Shown: in pieces, positions 35,775-43,897 of the stretch
Position numbering within the stretch: position 1 is the stretch's first letter
Layout: every line of letters starts with the position of its first letter
Source of the DNA: a bacterium
Lineage (GTDB): Bacteria > Sumerlaeota > Sumerlaeia > SLMS01 > JAHLLQ01
Reading direction: 5' to 3'
Assembly: GCA_020444065.1 (NCBI GenBank)
Contig: JAHLLQ010000001.1
Location: 372,001 to 436,000, forward strand
Length of the DNA: 64,000 bases
Notes under the pieces: model-generated
Seen by the model: the letters and a program-made list of their open reading frames with translations, nothing else
Told to the model about the DNA's origin: nothing
The model's database searches: none
Translations under genes and position numbers: made by a program

Positions 35775-37010
35775 TCAGGGGGTGTCCTTCTTGCCTTCGG
35801 GAAGGACGGCCACTTCACCGCCAAATCCCAGATAGCGGGCGAAGAGGCTCTTCTCAATACTGTCCTGAACCCAAACGTTCACCATCGGCCCTTCCTGGCC
35901 GCCCGTTGATTCAAAGTGGAAGAAGCTCGTGTCCTGTCCTTCGTAGTTCTTCATTTCGGAGCCCTTGAAGATGAGCTTCTTGCTCCAGGTCCTCTTGAAG
36001 ACGCCCATGAAGGACAACACACCAGTGAGCTGGTACTCGGTCGAACCGGAAATATTGGCGATCGTCAGATTGCCGCTTCCCGTCTTCATCCCGCGCCAAC
36101 GACCATCGCAGCGCTGAGAAATATTCAGGGTCGGGGGGCCGCTGGATGCCGGCGCAGCGGACTTCTGCTGCTCGGCAGCCGCCGGAGTCGGCGCCGGTGT
36201 CGGTTCCTTCGCGGCGGGAGCGGGCGCCGGGGCAGGCGGAGCAGCCTTTGGCGGCTGGGGAGCCTCAAGGGCCTCATCCGTCAGATCCGATTCTTCGATC
36301 GCGCCGTACTCGTCATCATCATCCTGCGCAGCCGGCGCTGAGGCCGCCGCGGAGGCGGCAGGAGCGGCAGACTTCGAGGAACTGCCGCCGGAAAGGGCGC
36401 CACCACCGGTATTCAGCTTCTGAATCACCAGAGAGCTGATGCCCTTGAGCGTTTCCTTCACGCCAACGCCGGTCACAGCGACGGCTTCGACTGTCGGAAT
36501 GCCGTCGCAACTGAGGGCCTCGACAATCTCTTCCTTCGTACTGATCTGCGGCATGTCGCGCTTGTTCAACTGCAGAATCCAGGGCACGCCGTCATCATCG
36601 GAACCCGGACGGTCCTGCAGGTGATAGCCGTACTCGGCGAGGTTCTGCTTCAGGTTCTCGAGGGACTCGAGGTTCTCCTGAAGACGATCCCGCTGACTGT
36701 CGGCGACGAAGACGATACCGTCCACACCACGGAGAACCAGCTTACGCGTGGCATTGTAGTAAACCTGGCCCGGAACGGTGTAGAGCTGGAACTTGGTCTT
36801 GAATCCCTTAACCTCGCCAAGATCCAGGGGCAGGAAGTCAAAGAAGAGCGTGCGGTCCTGCTCCGTGGCCAGAGAGACCAGCTCGCCGCGGAACTTGCCC
36901 GGCACGGTCTTGTGGACGTGGATCAGGTTTGTGGTCTTCCCGCAAAGACCGCAGCCATAATACACGATCTTACAAGAGATTTCTTTGAACGCGTAATTGA
37001 GTGTTGCCAT
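35775..37010 (-). CDS. mglA: MglA-type small GTPase fused to a C-terminal beta domain
   Basis: 411 residues, about twice the length of MglA. Residues 1-200 are a Ras-like GTPase with MglA marks: [40 protein letters not shown] (PGQ switch II), IVFVADSQ and LQLNKRDMP (base specificity). The P-loop reads G19-C-G-L-C-G-K-T26, with Cys at 20 and 23 where MglA proteins usually have Pro and Ser. Residues about 205-300 are an Ala/Pro/Asp linker; 300-411 form an extra beta-rich unit ([18 protein letters not shown] ... [20 protein letters not shown]) not seen in classic MglA. Flanked on both sides by Roadblock genes. It is likely the switch of this locus. Confidence 0.85.
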   Translation of the reverse strand: MATLNYAFKEISCKIVYYGCGLCGKTTNLIHVHKTVPGKFRGELVSLATEQDRTLFFDFLPLDLGEVKGFKTKFQLYTVPGQVYYNATRKLVLRGVDGIVFVADSQRDRLQENLESLENLKQNLAEYGYHLQDRPGSDDDGVPWILQLNKRDMPQISTKEEIVEALSCDGIPTVEAVAVTGVGVKETLKGISSLVIQKLNTGGGALSGGSSSKSAAPAASAAASAPAAQDDDDEYGAIEESDLTDEALEAPQPPKAAPPAPAPAPAAKEPTPAPTPAAAEQQKSAAPASSGPPTLNISQRCDGRWRGMKTGSGNLTIANISGSTEYQLTGVLSFMGVFKRTWSKKLIFKGSEMKNYEGQDTSFFHFESTGGQEGPMVNVWVQDSIEKSLFARYLGFGGEVAVLPEGKKDTP

Positions 37011-37084
37011 TTGTTCTCGAAAGATCCTTCGCTACGGGGTGGCGTTTCCAGACGTAATACGGCGCACGTAGCCTCCCGGCTTTC

Positions 37085-37438
37085 TCAGTGCACCCCAATT
37101 CCAAGATTGTTCAGCCTTTCGGAGGCCGAACGCATTTCGACACGGACCAACCCGAGGTTGGCCTCGGGCGTGGCCACACAGACCAGGAAACCCGAACGCG
37201 TCGAATTGAAGAACAGCTTGTTCCGATCCGTCTCGACAATGAACGAGACAAGATCCCCCTGTTCCATCTTTTTCGTAGCTTTCTCCGTCGAGTTGATGAT
37301 GGAGCTGGTCAGAGCGCCCATCATCTCATCGTTGAGCTCCGAGGCGAAATCGGACGCGACGATGATGCCGTCGGGAGCGACCACAAAGGAGCCAATCACC
37401 CCAGGGGTCTTGTTCAGTTCCGCTAATGTTCTTTCCAT
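37085..37438 (-). CDS. Roadblock/LC7 (MglB-like) protein, minimal
   Basis: 117 residues, essentially one Roadblock domain. GGAG lies nine bases before the ATG. Landmarks: GVIGSFVVAPDGIIVASDFA, EMMGALTSSIINSTEKATKK, VSFIVETDRNKLFFNST and NLGLVRVEMRSASERLNNLG. It lies 74 bases upstream of the MglA-type gene and is the best MglB equivalent because it is small and adjacent. Confidence 0.88.
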   Translation of the reverse strand: MERTLAELNKTPGVIGSFVVAPDGIIVASDFASELNDEMMGALTSSIINSTEKATKKMEQGDLVSFIVETDRNKLFFNSTRSGFLVCVATPEANLGLVRVEMRSASERLNNLGIGVH

Positions 37439-37481
37439 CGCATCAACTCCGGAAGGAATAGAGATGGCAGTTCCCGGTTCG

Positions 37482-38444
37482 TCAGGCTCCCGGTGTAATC
37501 TTGACGGCAGACTCCGCGCTTTGGAACAGCGAAGCCGTCACCGGCAAAGAAGGGTACTTCCACTGCAAGAACTCCCGGGCGGATTTTGAAATCACCGCCA
37601 ACCGGGTGTAACAATCTTCGGGCGATACCTGGCTGTTATACACCATTACCAGACCGAAATTCTGATTAAGATCCGTGATGAAAATCAAGTGCTCCTTGGA
37701 CTCTACCATCACCTTTCGCATCCGGGTCAAGCCGGCATCTTCCACCACAGCGCCCATCTGGCGCTGCAGCGAGGTGATCTTCGCCACCAGGCGATCCAGA
37801 TCCATCCGCAGCGGGAAGTCGCGCCAGACAATCAGTCCCTCGCTGTTGTAGATCAGGAAGCCCTCGAGTCCATGGCTCTTCTTGATCACGCCCGCCAGTT
37901 CGTCATAGCTGAACGACTGGATGAATCCGCCGGAGGGCATCGTGTCCACATGAGCCGTTCCCCCGCCCTTCTGGGTGGGACGCTCGATGGGGGTCGTCGA
38001 ACCGAGCTTCTCTCTCAGTTCGGGACCGACGAGTTCAGGAATCGCGGACTCCAGAATGTGAGGCGTCACCAGGACCAGCAGCAGTGCCTGCGAGATGACG
38101 CTCATCGGATTTCCGGCCCAGGCGACGAGGTAGCTGACTTCAGCCCCCGCCCCGGTGCCTTGCGTCCCGAGAATCCAACTGGCAATCCCGGCCCCGATCA
38201 CCGAGGCGACGGCGCGCGCCAAAGCCATGGTGACGGCCAGGACGGCGACGGTCGGGATCGTCATCCGCGGATTCGTGACGAGCGTCAGAATAAAGTAAAT
38301 CAGCAGCTCCGCTACCAGTACAACGGGCACCATGACCGCTGCGCTCTCAAAGAGGACGGGCGTCGAGGCAAACGCCATCGGAATGGCAACCAGTCCGAGG
38401 AACGTGATGATAACGAGAGCAGTCAGCCGATTGACGGGAATCAT
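37482..38444 (-). CDS. multi-span membrane protein with C-terminal Roadblock domain
   Basis: 320 residues. Four or five hydrophobic segments fill residues 8-135 (LTALVIITFLGLVAIPMAFA, VMVPVVLVAELLIYFILTLV, VAVLAVTMALARAVASVIGA, SVISQALLLVLVTPHIL). After a polar linker, residues about 180-300 are a Roadblock domain: FSYDELAGVIKKSHGLEGFL, IYNSEGLIVWRDFP, VMVESKEHLIFITDLNQNFG and LVMVYN. A membrane-embedded Roadblock protein could hold the GTPase module at the inner membrane. It lies 43 bases from the next Roadblock gene. Confidence 0.8.
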   Translation of the reverse strand: MIPVNRLTALVIITFLGLVAIPMAFASTPVLFESAAVMVPVVLVAELLIYFILTLVTNPRMTIPTVAVLAVTMALARAVASVIGAGIASWILGTQGTGAGAEVSYLVAWAGNPMSVISQALLLVLVTPHILESAIPELVGPELREKLGSTTPIERPTQKGGGTAHVDTMPSGGFIQSFSYDELAGVIKKSHGLEGFLIYNSEGLIVWRDFPLRMDLDRLVAKITSLQRQMGAVVEDAGLTRMRKVMVESKEHLIFITDLNQNFGLVMVYNSQVSPEDCYTRLAVISKSAREFLQWKYPSLPVTASLFQSAESAVKITPGA

Positions 38445-38475
38445 TCGCTGTTCCTTTCCTTAGGCGGAACTCCGT

Positions 38476-39315
38476 CTAGTCCTGCGCAATTGGTCGGGCG
38501 CCTGCCGCTGCGGACTCGGTAATCATCCGCAGACTGGCTGAGAACACCCGGTGGTGCAGCTTGCCGAAGTTGACCTCCGGATCAGCCGCTGCCACAATCA
38601 TTCTCCGGCCGCGGCGCACGATCAGAACCTGCGCCTTGACCATCTCCAACACCTGATAACGAACGGTCCCCTGGTCCAGCTCATCGCAGGCCAGGGCGAC
38701 CTCCTGGTAATTCATCTCCGCCGCCCCAGTGATATCCAACTCACCTTCTACACAGCTTTTTCCGGAATCAAGGTCAAGGGCGGCAACCATTTTGATGACC
38801 CCGAGTGTCTTCAACTGCTGCATCAGAGAACTGACAATATCTTCGAGCGGAAGATTCACGGAAACATCTGCGGTCGAGACTTCCCGCGACTGGCGATAGT
38901 CTTCGCCCTGCAGAGAGCGCAGTTGAGAGTTGAGCAACTGAACCTGCGGGTCCATCGGGTTGCGCTGATCCAGCATGCGGAGCGTCTCCGCCGCTTCCTG
39001 CGTGCGGCGCATCTTAATCAGGCAACGCGCCTTTTCCACCATGAGGCCCATCGCGTCGGGCGCCATGGGTTCGACCTTCTGAACTTCCTGCAAAGCGTCG
39101 GAGTAACGCCCCATGTCCGCCAGCAGTCGAGCGAAAAGCGTTCGCCCGGCAATCGAGTTCGGATCGCGGGACAGACCCAACTGGCAGGTATCGAGCGCCT
39201 GGGAGTACTGGCGCTGCCGACGCAACGCATTACAGAGCGGAATGTACGCGAGCGGGTTTCTTCCGGATAGGAAGTCCGCTTCCAACTTTGCCAAGTCGTT
39301 CGGTTTCGCCGCCAT
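38476..39315 (-). CDS. TPR protein with C-terminal Roadblock domain
   Basis: 279 residues. Residues 1-140 form TPR-like helices (NPLAYIPLCNALRRQRQYSQ, ARLLADMGRYSDALQEVQKV, KARCLIKMRRTQEAAETLRM). Residues about 155-270 look like a Roadblock domain (LEDIVSSLMQQLKTLGVIKM, VAALDLDSGKSCVEGELDI, KAQVLIVRRGRRMIVAAADP, NFGKLHHRVFSASLRMITE). First gene of the seven-gene locus; the promoter should lie in 39316-39495, but no strong -35/-10 pair was found there. Confidence 0.75.
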   Translation of the reverse strand: MAAKPNDLAKLEADFLSGRNPLAYIPLCNALRRQRQYSQALDTCQLGLSRDPNSIAGRTLFARLLADMGRYSDALQEVQKVEPMAPDAMGLMVEKARCLIKMRRTQEAAETLRMLDQRNPMDPQVQLLNSQLRSLQGEDYRQSREVSTADVSVNLPLEDIVSSLMQQLKTLGVIKMVAALDLDSGKSCVEGELDITGAAEMNYQEVALACDELDQGTVRYQVLEMVKAQVLIVRRGRRMIVAAADPEVNFGKLHHRVFSASLRMITESAAAGARPIAQD

Positions 39316-39495
39316 ATCCTCAGTCGACTCTCAAGGGCCTGCCGCGTCAAGCGGGGCTATGGACCCGCTGACATTCGGGCGAATGGACTTCACCGCCCGG
39401 TACCGCCAAACTCTCTCACAAGTCCATATACCCCAGTTTCAAAGGTTTCCGTAGGCTAAAAGCCCACCTTCCCGTCAAGGACGCAAGCAAAGGTT

Positions 39496-39526
39496 TTCGC
39501 GGGGGTGGAAAAACCCCTGGCGCGAA
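39496..39526 (-). terminator. hairpin after the GT-C-like gene
   Basis: Minus transcript: TTCGCG-CCA-GGGG-N8-CCCC-CGCGAA, an interrupted but strong stem 17 bases after the stop of the GT-C-like gene and upstream of the Roadblock locus. No clear U-tract. Confidence 0.5.
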
Positions 39527-39542
39527 GTCGACTAACCGCGTG

Positions 39543-41210
39543 TCAAAATCCGCGCTCAGTGGCGCTCGGTGGCACCTCCAGCACGAAATATCGCCGTGGT
39601 TCTGCTTCCGTTCCTTCCTCGACGTCTCCCAAATAGACCATCGAGACATTGAGTTCCCCGCCAGTCTTGTAGGTTCCCATCCGAAACGCAAGGATTTGGC
39701 GCCACATTTCTGCGTCTTCGCCAGTCGAGTAGTCTACCAGGTAACGGATGTATTCTTGGCTCAAATATGGACGTAAGTCCTTATCCCCCACATATTTACG
39801 GGCAAAATCGACGGAGTTGACCAGGCCGTCAAGGTTCACGACTTGCACGCTGTCGGGCGCCAGGAATGCCACCAAGCCTGCATTCCAGGAGCCGATTCGA
39901 GTGCCCTCCGGCGGGTTTTGAGCCTCCAACGCTGCGATGGCCTTTCGCAAACCGGGATTGGCGATCTGGATCGGCTGCGGGAGAATGCACATGGCCGCCA
40001 GGTGGAAGATCAGCAATCCCGACGCTGCGTTTGCGGCGATGTCGACTCGCACTGTTCCCAACCACCACCCCACCGCCAGAGCAATTCCGAGATAGAACGG
40101 CCCATAGTACCACTGCGCATAGTGGGTGCTGCCCGGAATGGTGAAACTGTAGACGAGCACTTGGCAAAGACTGAACGCGAGCAGCACGAGTATTGGCTCG
40201 GCTACTCGCCGTGCGTCTGCATCGCAAATGGGCAAGGCGACATTCCTTCGACGATGCAGAATCCATCCGGCAACGGCAGCAACGGCGGAGAAGAAGAGGC
40301 CGCCGCCGACCAGGACAACCCTTGGCCATGGACCGGGAGGAATGAATCCGCTGAAGAATCGAAGGACGTTTCCGATAAAGAGAATGGCGGTCTTCTTGAT
40401 ACCCATCCCCCACCACGCGACACTCCATTGCTCGATGTTGTCGGCGCGAAGTTCCGCCATCTGGTTCATCTGTTTCGCAAGTCCACTGACTGGAAGCGCG
40501 AGTCCAAACACGGCCTGGTTAGCAAGCAGCCACGCGATGAAAGGAAGCGTCGAAAGCGCGCCGAAGATCACGACTGGCAATCGGTTCTTCGATCGAATCA
40601 AAACCCACAACCAAATCAGTCCGGAGAGCCCCAGGCCATCGACTCTTGCGAGAGGAAGAAGTGCGGTTGTCATGCACAGAGAGGCAAACCATGCGCGTCG
40701 CGAATCGTCCGTCCACAAGACTTTCGCCGCGGACAAGATCGCGCACGTTGCAACGAGCATGTAGAGTCCGAACTCCATGCCCGAACTTGCGAATTCAAAA
40801 ATCAATCTCACGTTAATCCAAAGCAGCAATGCGGCAATCACTGCTGCCTTGTGAAAGCGCTCCGGCAGATCGCGGACAAGAACAAGTGCCCACGCGGAAG
40901 CCTGAAAACATGCGGCGGCTAGTAGCATTGAAAGCCGCAGTTGCAGCGTCTTGTTAAGCAGGCCGAAAGGAAGCAGAATCCATTGCCAGAGTGGTTGGAA
41001 TCCGCTTGTTGGGTGAATGCCGTCGAACGTGAAAAAGCCTGTGCCCCAGAACTTTCGTGCAATTACCCAATAGTAGTACGCATCGTCGACAATGTTGCGC
41101 GCTTCCTGAAAAGGAATGGGCGCAAGCAACACATAACCAAAGTGAATCGCCGTGGCGAGTACACCCACGGCGATCAGCACTTTCCGGTAGTTGTTCGTCT
41201 CCGGTTGCAT
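39543..41210 (-). CDS. GT-C-like polytopic membrane protein
   Basis: 555 residues with about eleven membrane spans. The first loop carries VDDAYYYWVIARKFWGTGFF and FDGIHPTSGFQPLWQWILLP, the acidic-pair and GxxPLW pattern of a widespread GT-C-type membrane family related to lipid-linked sugar transferases. A soluble C-terminal part (about 430-555) lies outside the membrane. It is eight bases downstream of the MCE gene and probably in one unit with it. The acceptor and donor are unknown. Confidence 0.6.
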   Translation of the reverse strand: MQPETNNYRKVLIAVGVLATAIHFGYVLLAPIPFQEARNIVDDAYYYWVIARKFWGTGFFTFDGIHPTSGFQPLWQWILLPFGLLNKTLQLRLSMLLAAACFQASAWALVLVRDLPERFHKAAVIAALLLWINVRLIFEFASSGMEFGLYMLVATCAILSAAKVLWTDDSRRAWFASLCMTTALLPLARVDGLGLSGLIWLWVLIRSKNRLPVVIFGALSTLPFIAWLLANQAVFGLALPVSGLAKQMNQMAELRADNIEQWSVAWWGMGIKKTAILFIGNVLRFFSGFIPPGPWPRVVLVGGGLFFSAVAAVAGWILHRRRNVALPICDADARRVAEPILVLLAFSLCQVLVYSFTIPGSTHYAQWYYGPFYLGIALAVGWWLGTVRVDIAANAASGLLIFHLAAMCILPQPIQIANPGLRKAIAALEAQNPPEGTRIGSWNAGLVAFLAPDSVQVVNLDGLVNSVDFARKYVGDKDLRPYLSQEYIRYLVDYSTGEDAEMWRQILAFRMGTYKTGGELNVSMVYLGDVEEGTEAEPRRYFVLEVPPSATERGF

Positions 41211-41219
41211 TCCTGTCGA

Positions 41220-42317
41220 TCAGATCAGCGCGCCAAAAACAACACCCAGGAAGGATCGAATGACGCCCTGCTCTTCGCTGCTCTCGAAAGATTCACCGAC
41301 CTGATTCACAGCTCGTTTCGTGTCCTGGTAAAGAGACGGATCGTTAATCAACAACCCGAGCGTCCCTTCGTCGCTATTCATCTTGCGAGTCATGATCTCG
41401 ATGTCTCCGATTGCCTTGTCGAGCTTCGGGCCGACATCGGAGAGCGACGCGATCAGGTCTTCAAGATCGCCGCGCTGGTCGGAGAGAAGGCTTTGGATTT
41501 CGTTGCCGGCTTTGCCGAGATTCTCGAACGATTCCTGAGCCTTTTGGGCAAGCTCATCGTTGTAGACAAGACGATGAAGCGTACCGTCGCCATCGCGAAT
41601 TTCCGCCGTGATATTCTCGAGTGAATTCGAGAGCCCACGCAGATCTTCGTAGAGTTGATCGTCCTGGTAAAGGCGACCAAGGGTTCCCTTACCGCCCTGC
41701 ATGTCGCTGGCAATTTCATCGGCACGAGCGACGAGTTCTTCCATCTTCGGACCAACGCGCGCGAAGGACTCGGAGGTGGTCTTGATGTTCTCGCGATTCT
41801 CGTCGATCACTGTTTCGATCTTCGCGAGAATGTCGCCCTGCTGCTCGTTCAGCGACTTCACCAGGGTCTTCGCATCCTCGCTGATCTCGGCGAAATTCTC
41901 CGCCAGATCCGCCAGGCTCGGAACGGTTTCCGTTTGGATTTCACCGCCTTCGGCGATCGTCTTCGTGTCCTCCCCGTAGCCGATCACGATGGTGGCATTG
42001 CCAAGGAACGCGCTGCGGACGACGCGCGCCACGCTATCGGTCGGAAGGGCGATATTCTTATCGATCAGAAGCTGCGTCTTGACGTCGCGACGCTCCGTAT
42101 CAAAGCCCATCTGCTCGACTTTGCCAACTCGGACGCCACGAAGGGAAACGTCCGACCCGACTTCCAGGCCGACGGCGTCATCGAAGTGGGCAACGACGTG
42201 ATAGCGATCTTCCTTGAATAATCCATCCGAGACGCGAACGCTGAAAGCGATCAGCAGAATCATCGCAACGACAACGAAAATACCAACTTTGACAGCTATA
42301 CCGGACGAATTCGGCAC
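41220..42317 (-). CDS. MCE (MlaD-type) lipid-transport protein
   Basis: 365 residues from GTG at 42317, chosen because AGGAGG sits ten bases upstream; an ATG 21 bases earlier overlaps that site. One N-terminal membrane span (about 9-29, AVKVGIFVVVAMILLIAFSV). An MCE domain (about 38-115) has VGLEVGSDVSLRGVRVGKVE and LGNATIVIGYG. A long helical C-terminus follows, with repeated GTLGRLYQDD, GTLHRLVYNDE and GTLGLLINDPSLYQD units, common in MCE proteins of this type. MCE proteins form hexameric lipid channels from an inner-membrane ABC transporter. No permease or ATPase partner is in the window. Confidence 0.85.
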   Translation of the reverse strand: MPNSSGIAVKVGIFVVVAMILLIAFSVRVSDGLFKEDRYHVVAHFDDAVGLEVGSDVSLRGVRVGKVEQMGFDTERRDVKTQLLIDKNIALPTDSVARVVRSAFLGNATIVIGYGEDTKTIAEGGEIQTETVPSLADLAENFAEISEDAKTLVKSLNEQQGDILAKIETVIDENRENIKTTSESFARVGPKMEELVARADEIASDMQGGKGTLGRLYQDDQLYEDLRGLSNSLENITAEIRDGDGTLHRLVYNDELAQKAQESFENLGKAGNEIQSLLSDQRGDLEDLIASLSDVGPKLDKAIGDIEIMTRKMNSDEGTLGLLINDPSLYQDTKRAVNQVGESFESSEEQGVIRSFLGVVFGALI

Positions 42318-42514
42318 GGTGCAAAACCTCCTGTGCAATCAATACAGGCGAAAAGATTCCATCCACAGGTCCGTCGAACGCAAGAGCAAGACGCGTTTCG
42401 CGGCCATTTCCTGCGGGATTGGAATTGAGATTCCACCCGAGCAAAGGCATGAAGAAGCCTTGAAGAGCATCTGATTCCGCCGGAATCCCCGTTTCCGAGG
42501 AGGAGCGCGAAACA

Positions 42515-43897
42515 ATGTCTCACCCAGCCCCATCCATTGCGTTTTCAGGCCTGATGCCGCACCCGCCGATCATCGTGCCAGGCGTCGGAGGCCCCCGCCA
42601 GCAGGATGCCCGACATACAATGGAGGCTATGGCGGCCCTCTCGAAGCGGCTGTTGGCCGCCGCGCCGGACAGCCTGGTGCTCATCTCACCCCACTCGCCG
42701 AGAAAACGCGGCATGTTCGGGATCTGGGCGGGCAAGACGCTCCGCGGGTCTCTGGCGCAGTTTGGCACACCCCAATCTGCCGTCGAGTTGCCCAATGACG
42801 AGCACTTTATCGCCCGACTGATCAATCGAGCGGACGACTTCGGCGTGCGCACCTGGAGAATCCCAGAAGATGAACTGGATCACGGGGCAATGGTGCCCCT
42901 CTACTACATCGCGGAAGCCGGCTGGGACGGTCCAACGACGATACTCAGTCTGAACTATCCCGGCGAGAATCAACTGGAGGACGTCGGCAAGGCTATCGCT
43001 GCGGTCGCGGAAGAAATGGGACGGCGACTGGCCGTGATGGCCAGCGGCGACATGAGCCATCGCCTGAAACCGAATGCACCCGGCGGCTATCACCCGGACG
43101 CGCAGCAATTCGATGATCGTTTCGTGAAGCTCGTACGCCAGGGCGACTTCTACGGCGTGCGGGACTTTGACGTCGAGCTGCAGGATCTGGCCGGCGAGGA
43201 CGTGGTAGATTCCTCCGTCATTGCAATGGCGGCGATCGGCTACGATGCGAAGGCGCGCGAGGTCTTGAGCTATGAAGGTCCTTTCGGGGTCGGTTACTGC
43301 GTGGCAGCATTCCGCGAGCCGAGCGTCGATCCCGAAAAAGAAACAACCGATGCGGATTCCAAGCAGTCAGGCCAGATTCTCCCAACGGTCGCACGACGCA
43401 CTGTCGAGGCCTACTTGAAACGTCGCGAGCGCTACCATCCTGAGATTGAAATTGGCGGCTATCTGGCCAGTCGCGCCGGCGTCTTCGTGACGATCCACAC
43501 GATGGACGGCGATCTGCGCGGATGCATCGGCAGCCTTGTCGGCGAGCAGGAGAATGTCGTCCTTGAAACCGTCGAGCGCGCCATCTCGGCCGCCGTCCAC
43601 GATCATCGCTTTCCACCAGTCGAAGTCGGAGAACTTCCGAATCTCCACTTTGAAGTCAGCGTGCTGCATCCGCCGGAGGTTGTGCAGGGAACCGCTGCTC
43701 TCGACCCGGAGCGCTTTGGCGTCATCATCCGCGATGGGCATGGGCGCCGCGCCGTGATGTTGCCGGGGATTGAATCCCTGGATACCGTGGAAAAGCAAGT
43801 CAGCGCAACGCGGCGCAAAGCGGGAATTCCACCGGGCGAGTCGGTCCAGATCGAGCGGTTTGAGGTCGACAAGTTCGAGGAGGAGCGACCCGCGTGA
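42515..43897 (+). CDS. AmmeMemoRadiSam B-A fusion (MEMO-like + AMMECR1)
   Basis: 460 residues, GAGGAGGAG before the ATG. Residues 1-275 are a MEMO/LigB-like domain with H16, H60 and H182 in the places of metal ligands (GLMPHPPI, ISPHSPRKRG, SGDMSHRL). Residues about 285-455 are an AMMECR1 domain (YLASRAGVFVTIHTMDGDLR, GCIGSL, FEVSVLHPPE). In many bacteria these are separate A and B proteins next to a radical SAM enzyme; here they are joined and the radical SAM gene overlaps the stop. The reaction of this system is not established to my knowledge. Confidence 0.9.
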   Translation: MSHPAPSIAFSGLMPHPPIIVPGVGGPRQQDARHTMEAMAALSKRLLAAAPDSLVLISPHSPRKRGMFGIWAGKTLRGSLAQFGTPQSAVELPNDEHFIARLINRADDFGVRTWRIPEDELDHGAMVPLYYIAEAGWDGPTTILSLNYPGENQLEDVGKAIAAVAEEMGRRLAVMASGDMSHRLKPNAPGGYHPDAQQFDDRFVKLVRQGDFYGVRDFDVELQDLAGEDVVDSSVIAMAAIGYDAKAREVLSYEGPFGVGYCVAAFREPSVDPEKETTDADSKQSGQILPTVARRTVEAYLKRRERYHPEIEIGGYLASRAGVFVTIHTMDGDLRGCIGSLVGEQENVVLETVERAISAAVHDHRFPPVEVGELPNLHFEVSVLHPPEVVQGTAALDPERFGVIIRDGHGRRAVMLPGIESLDTVEKQVSATRRKAGIPPGESVQIERFEVDKFEEERPA

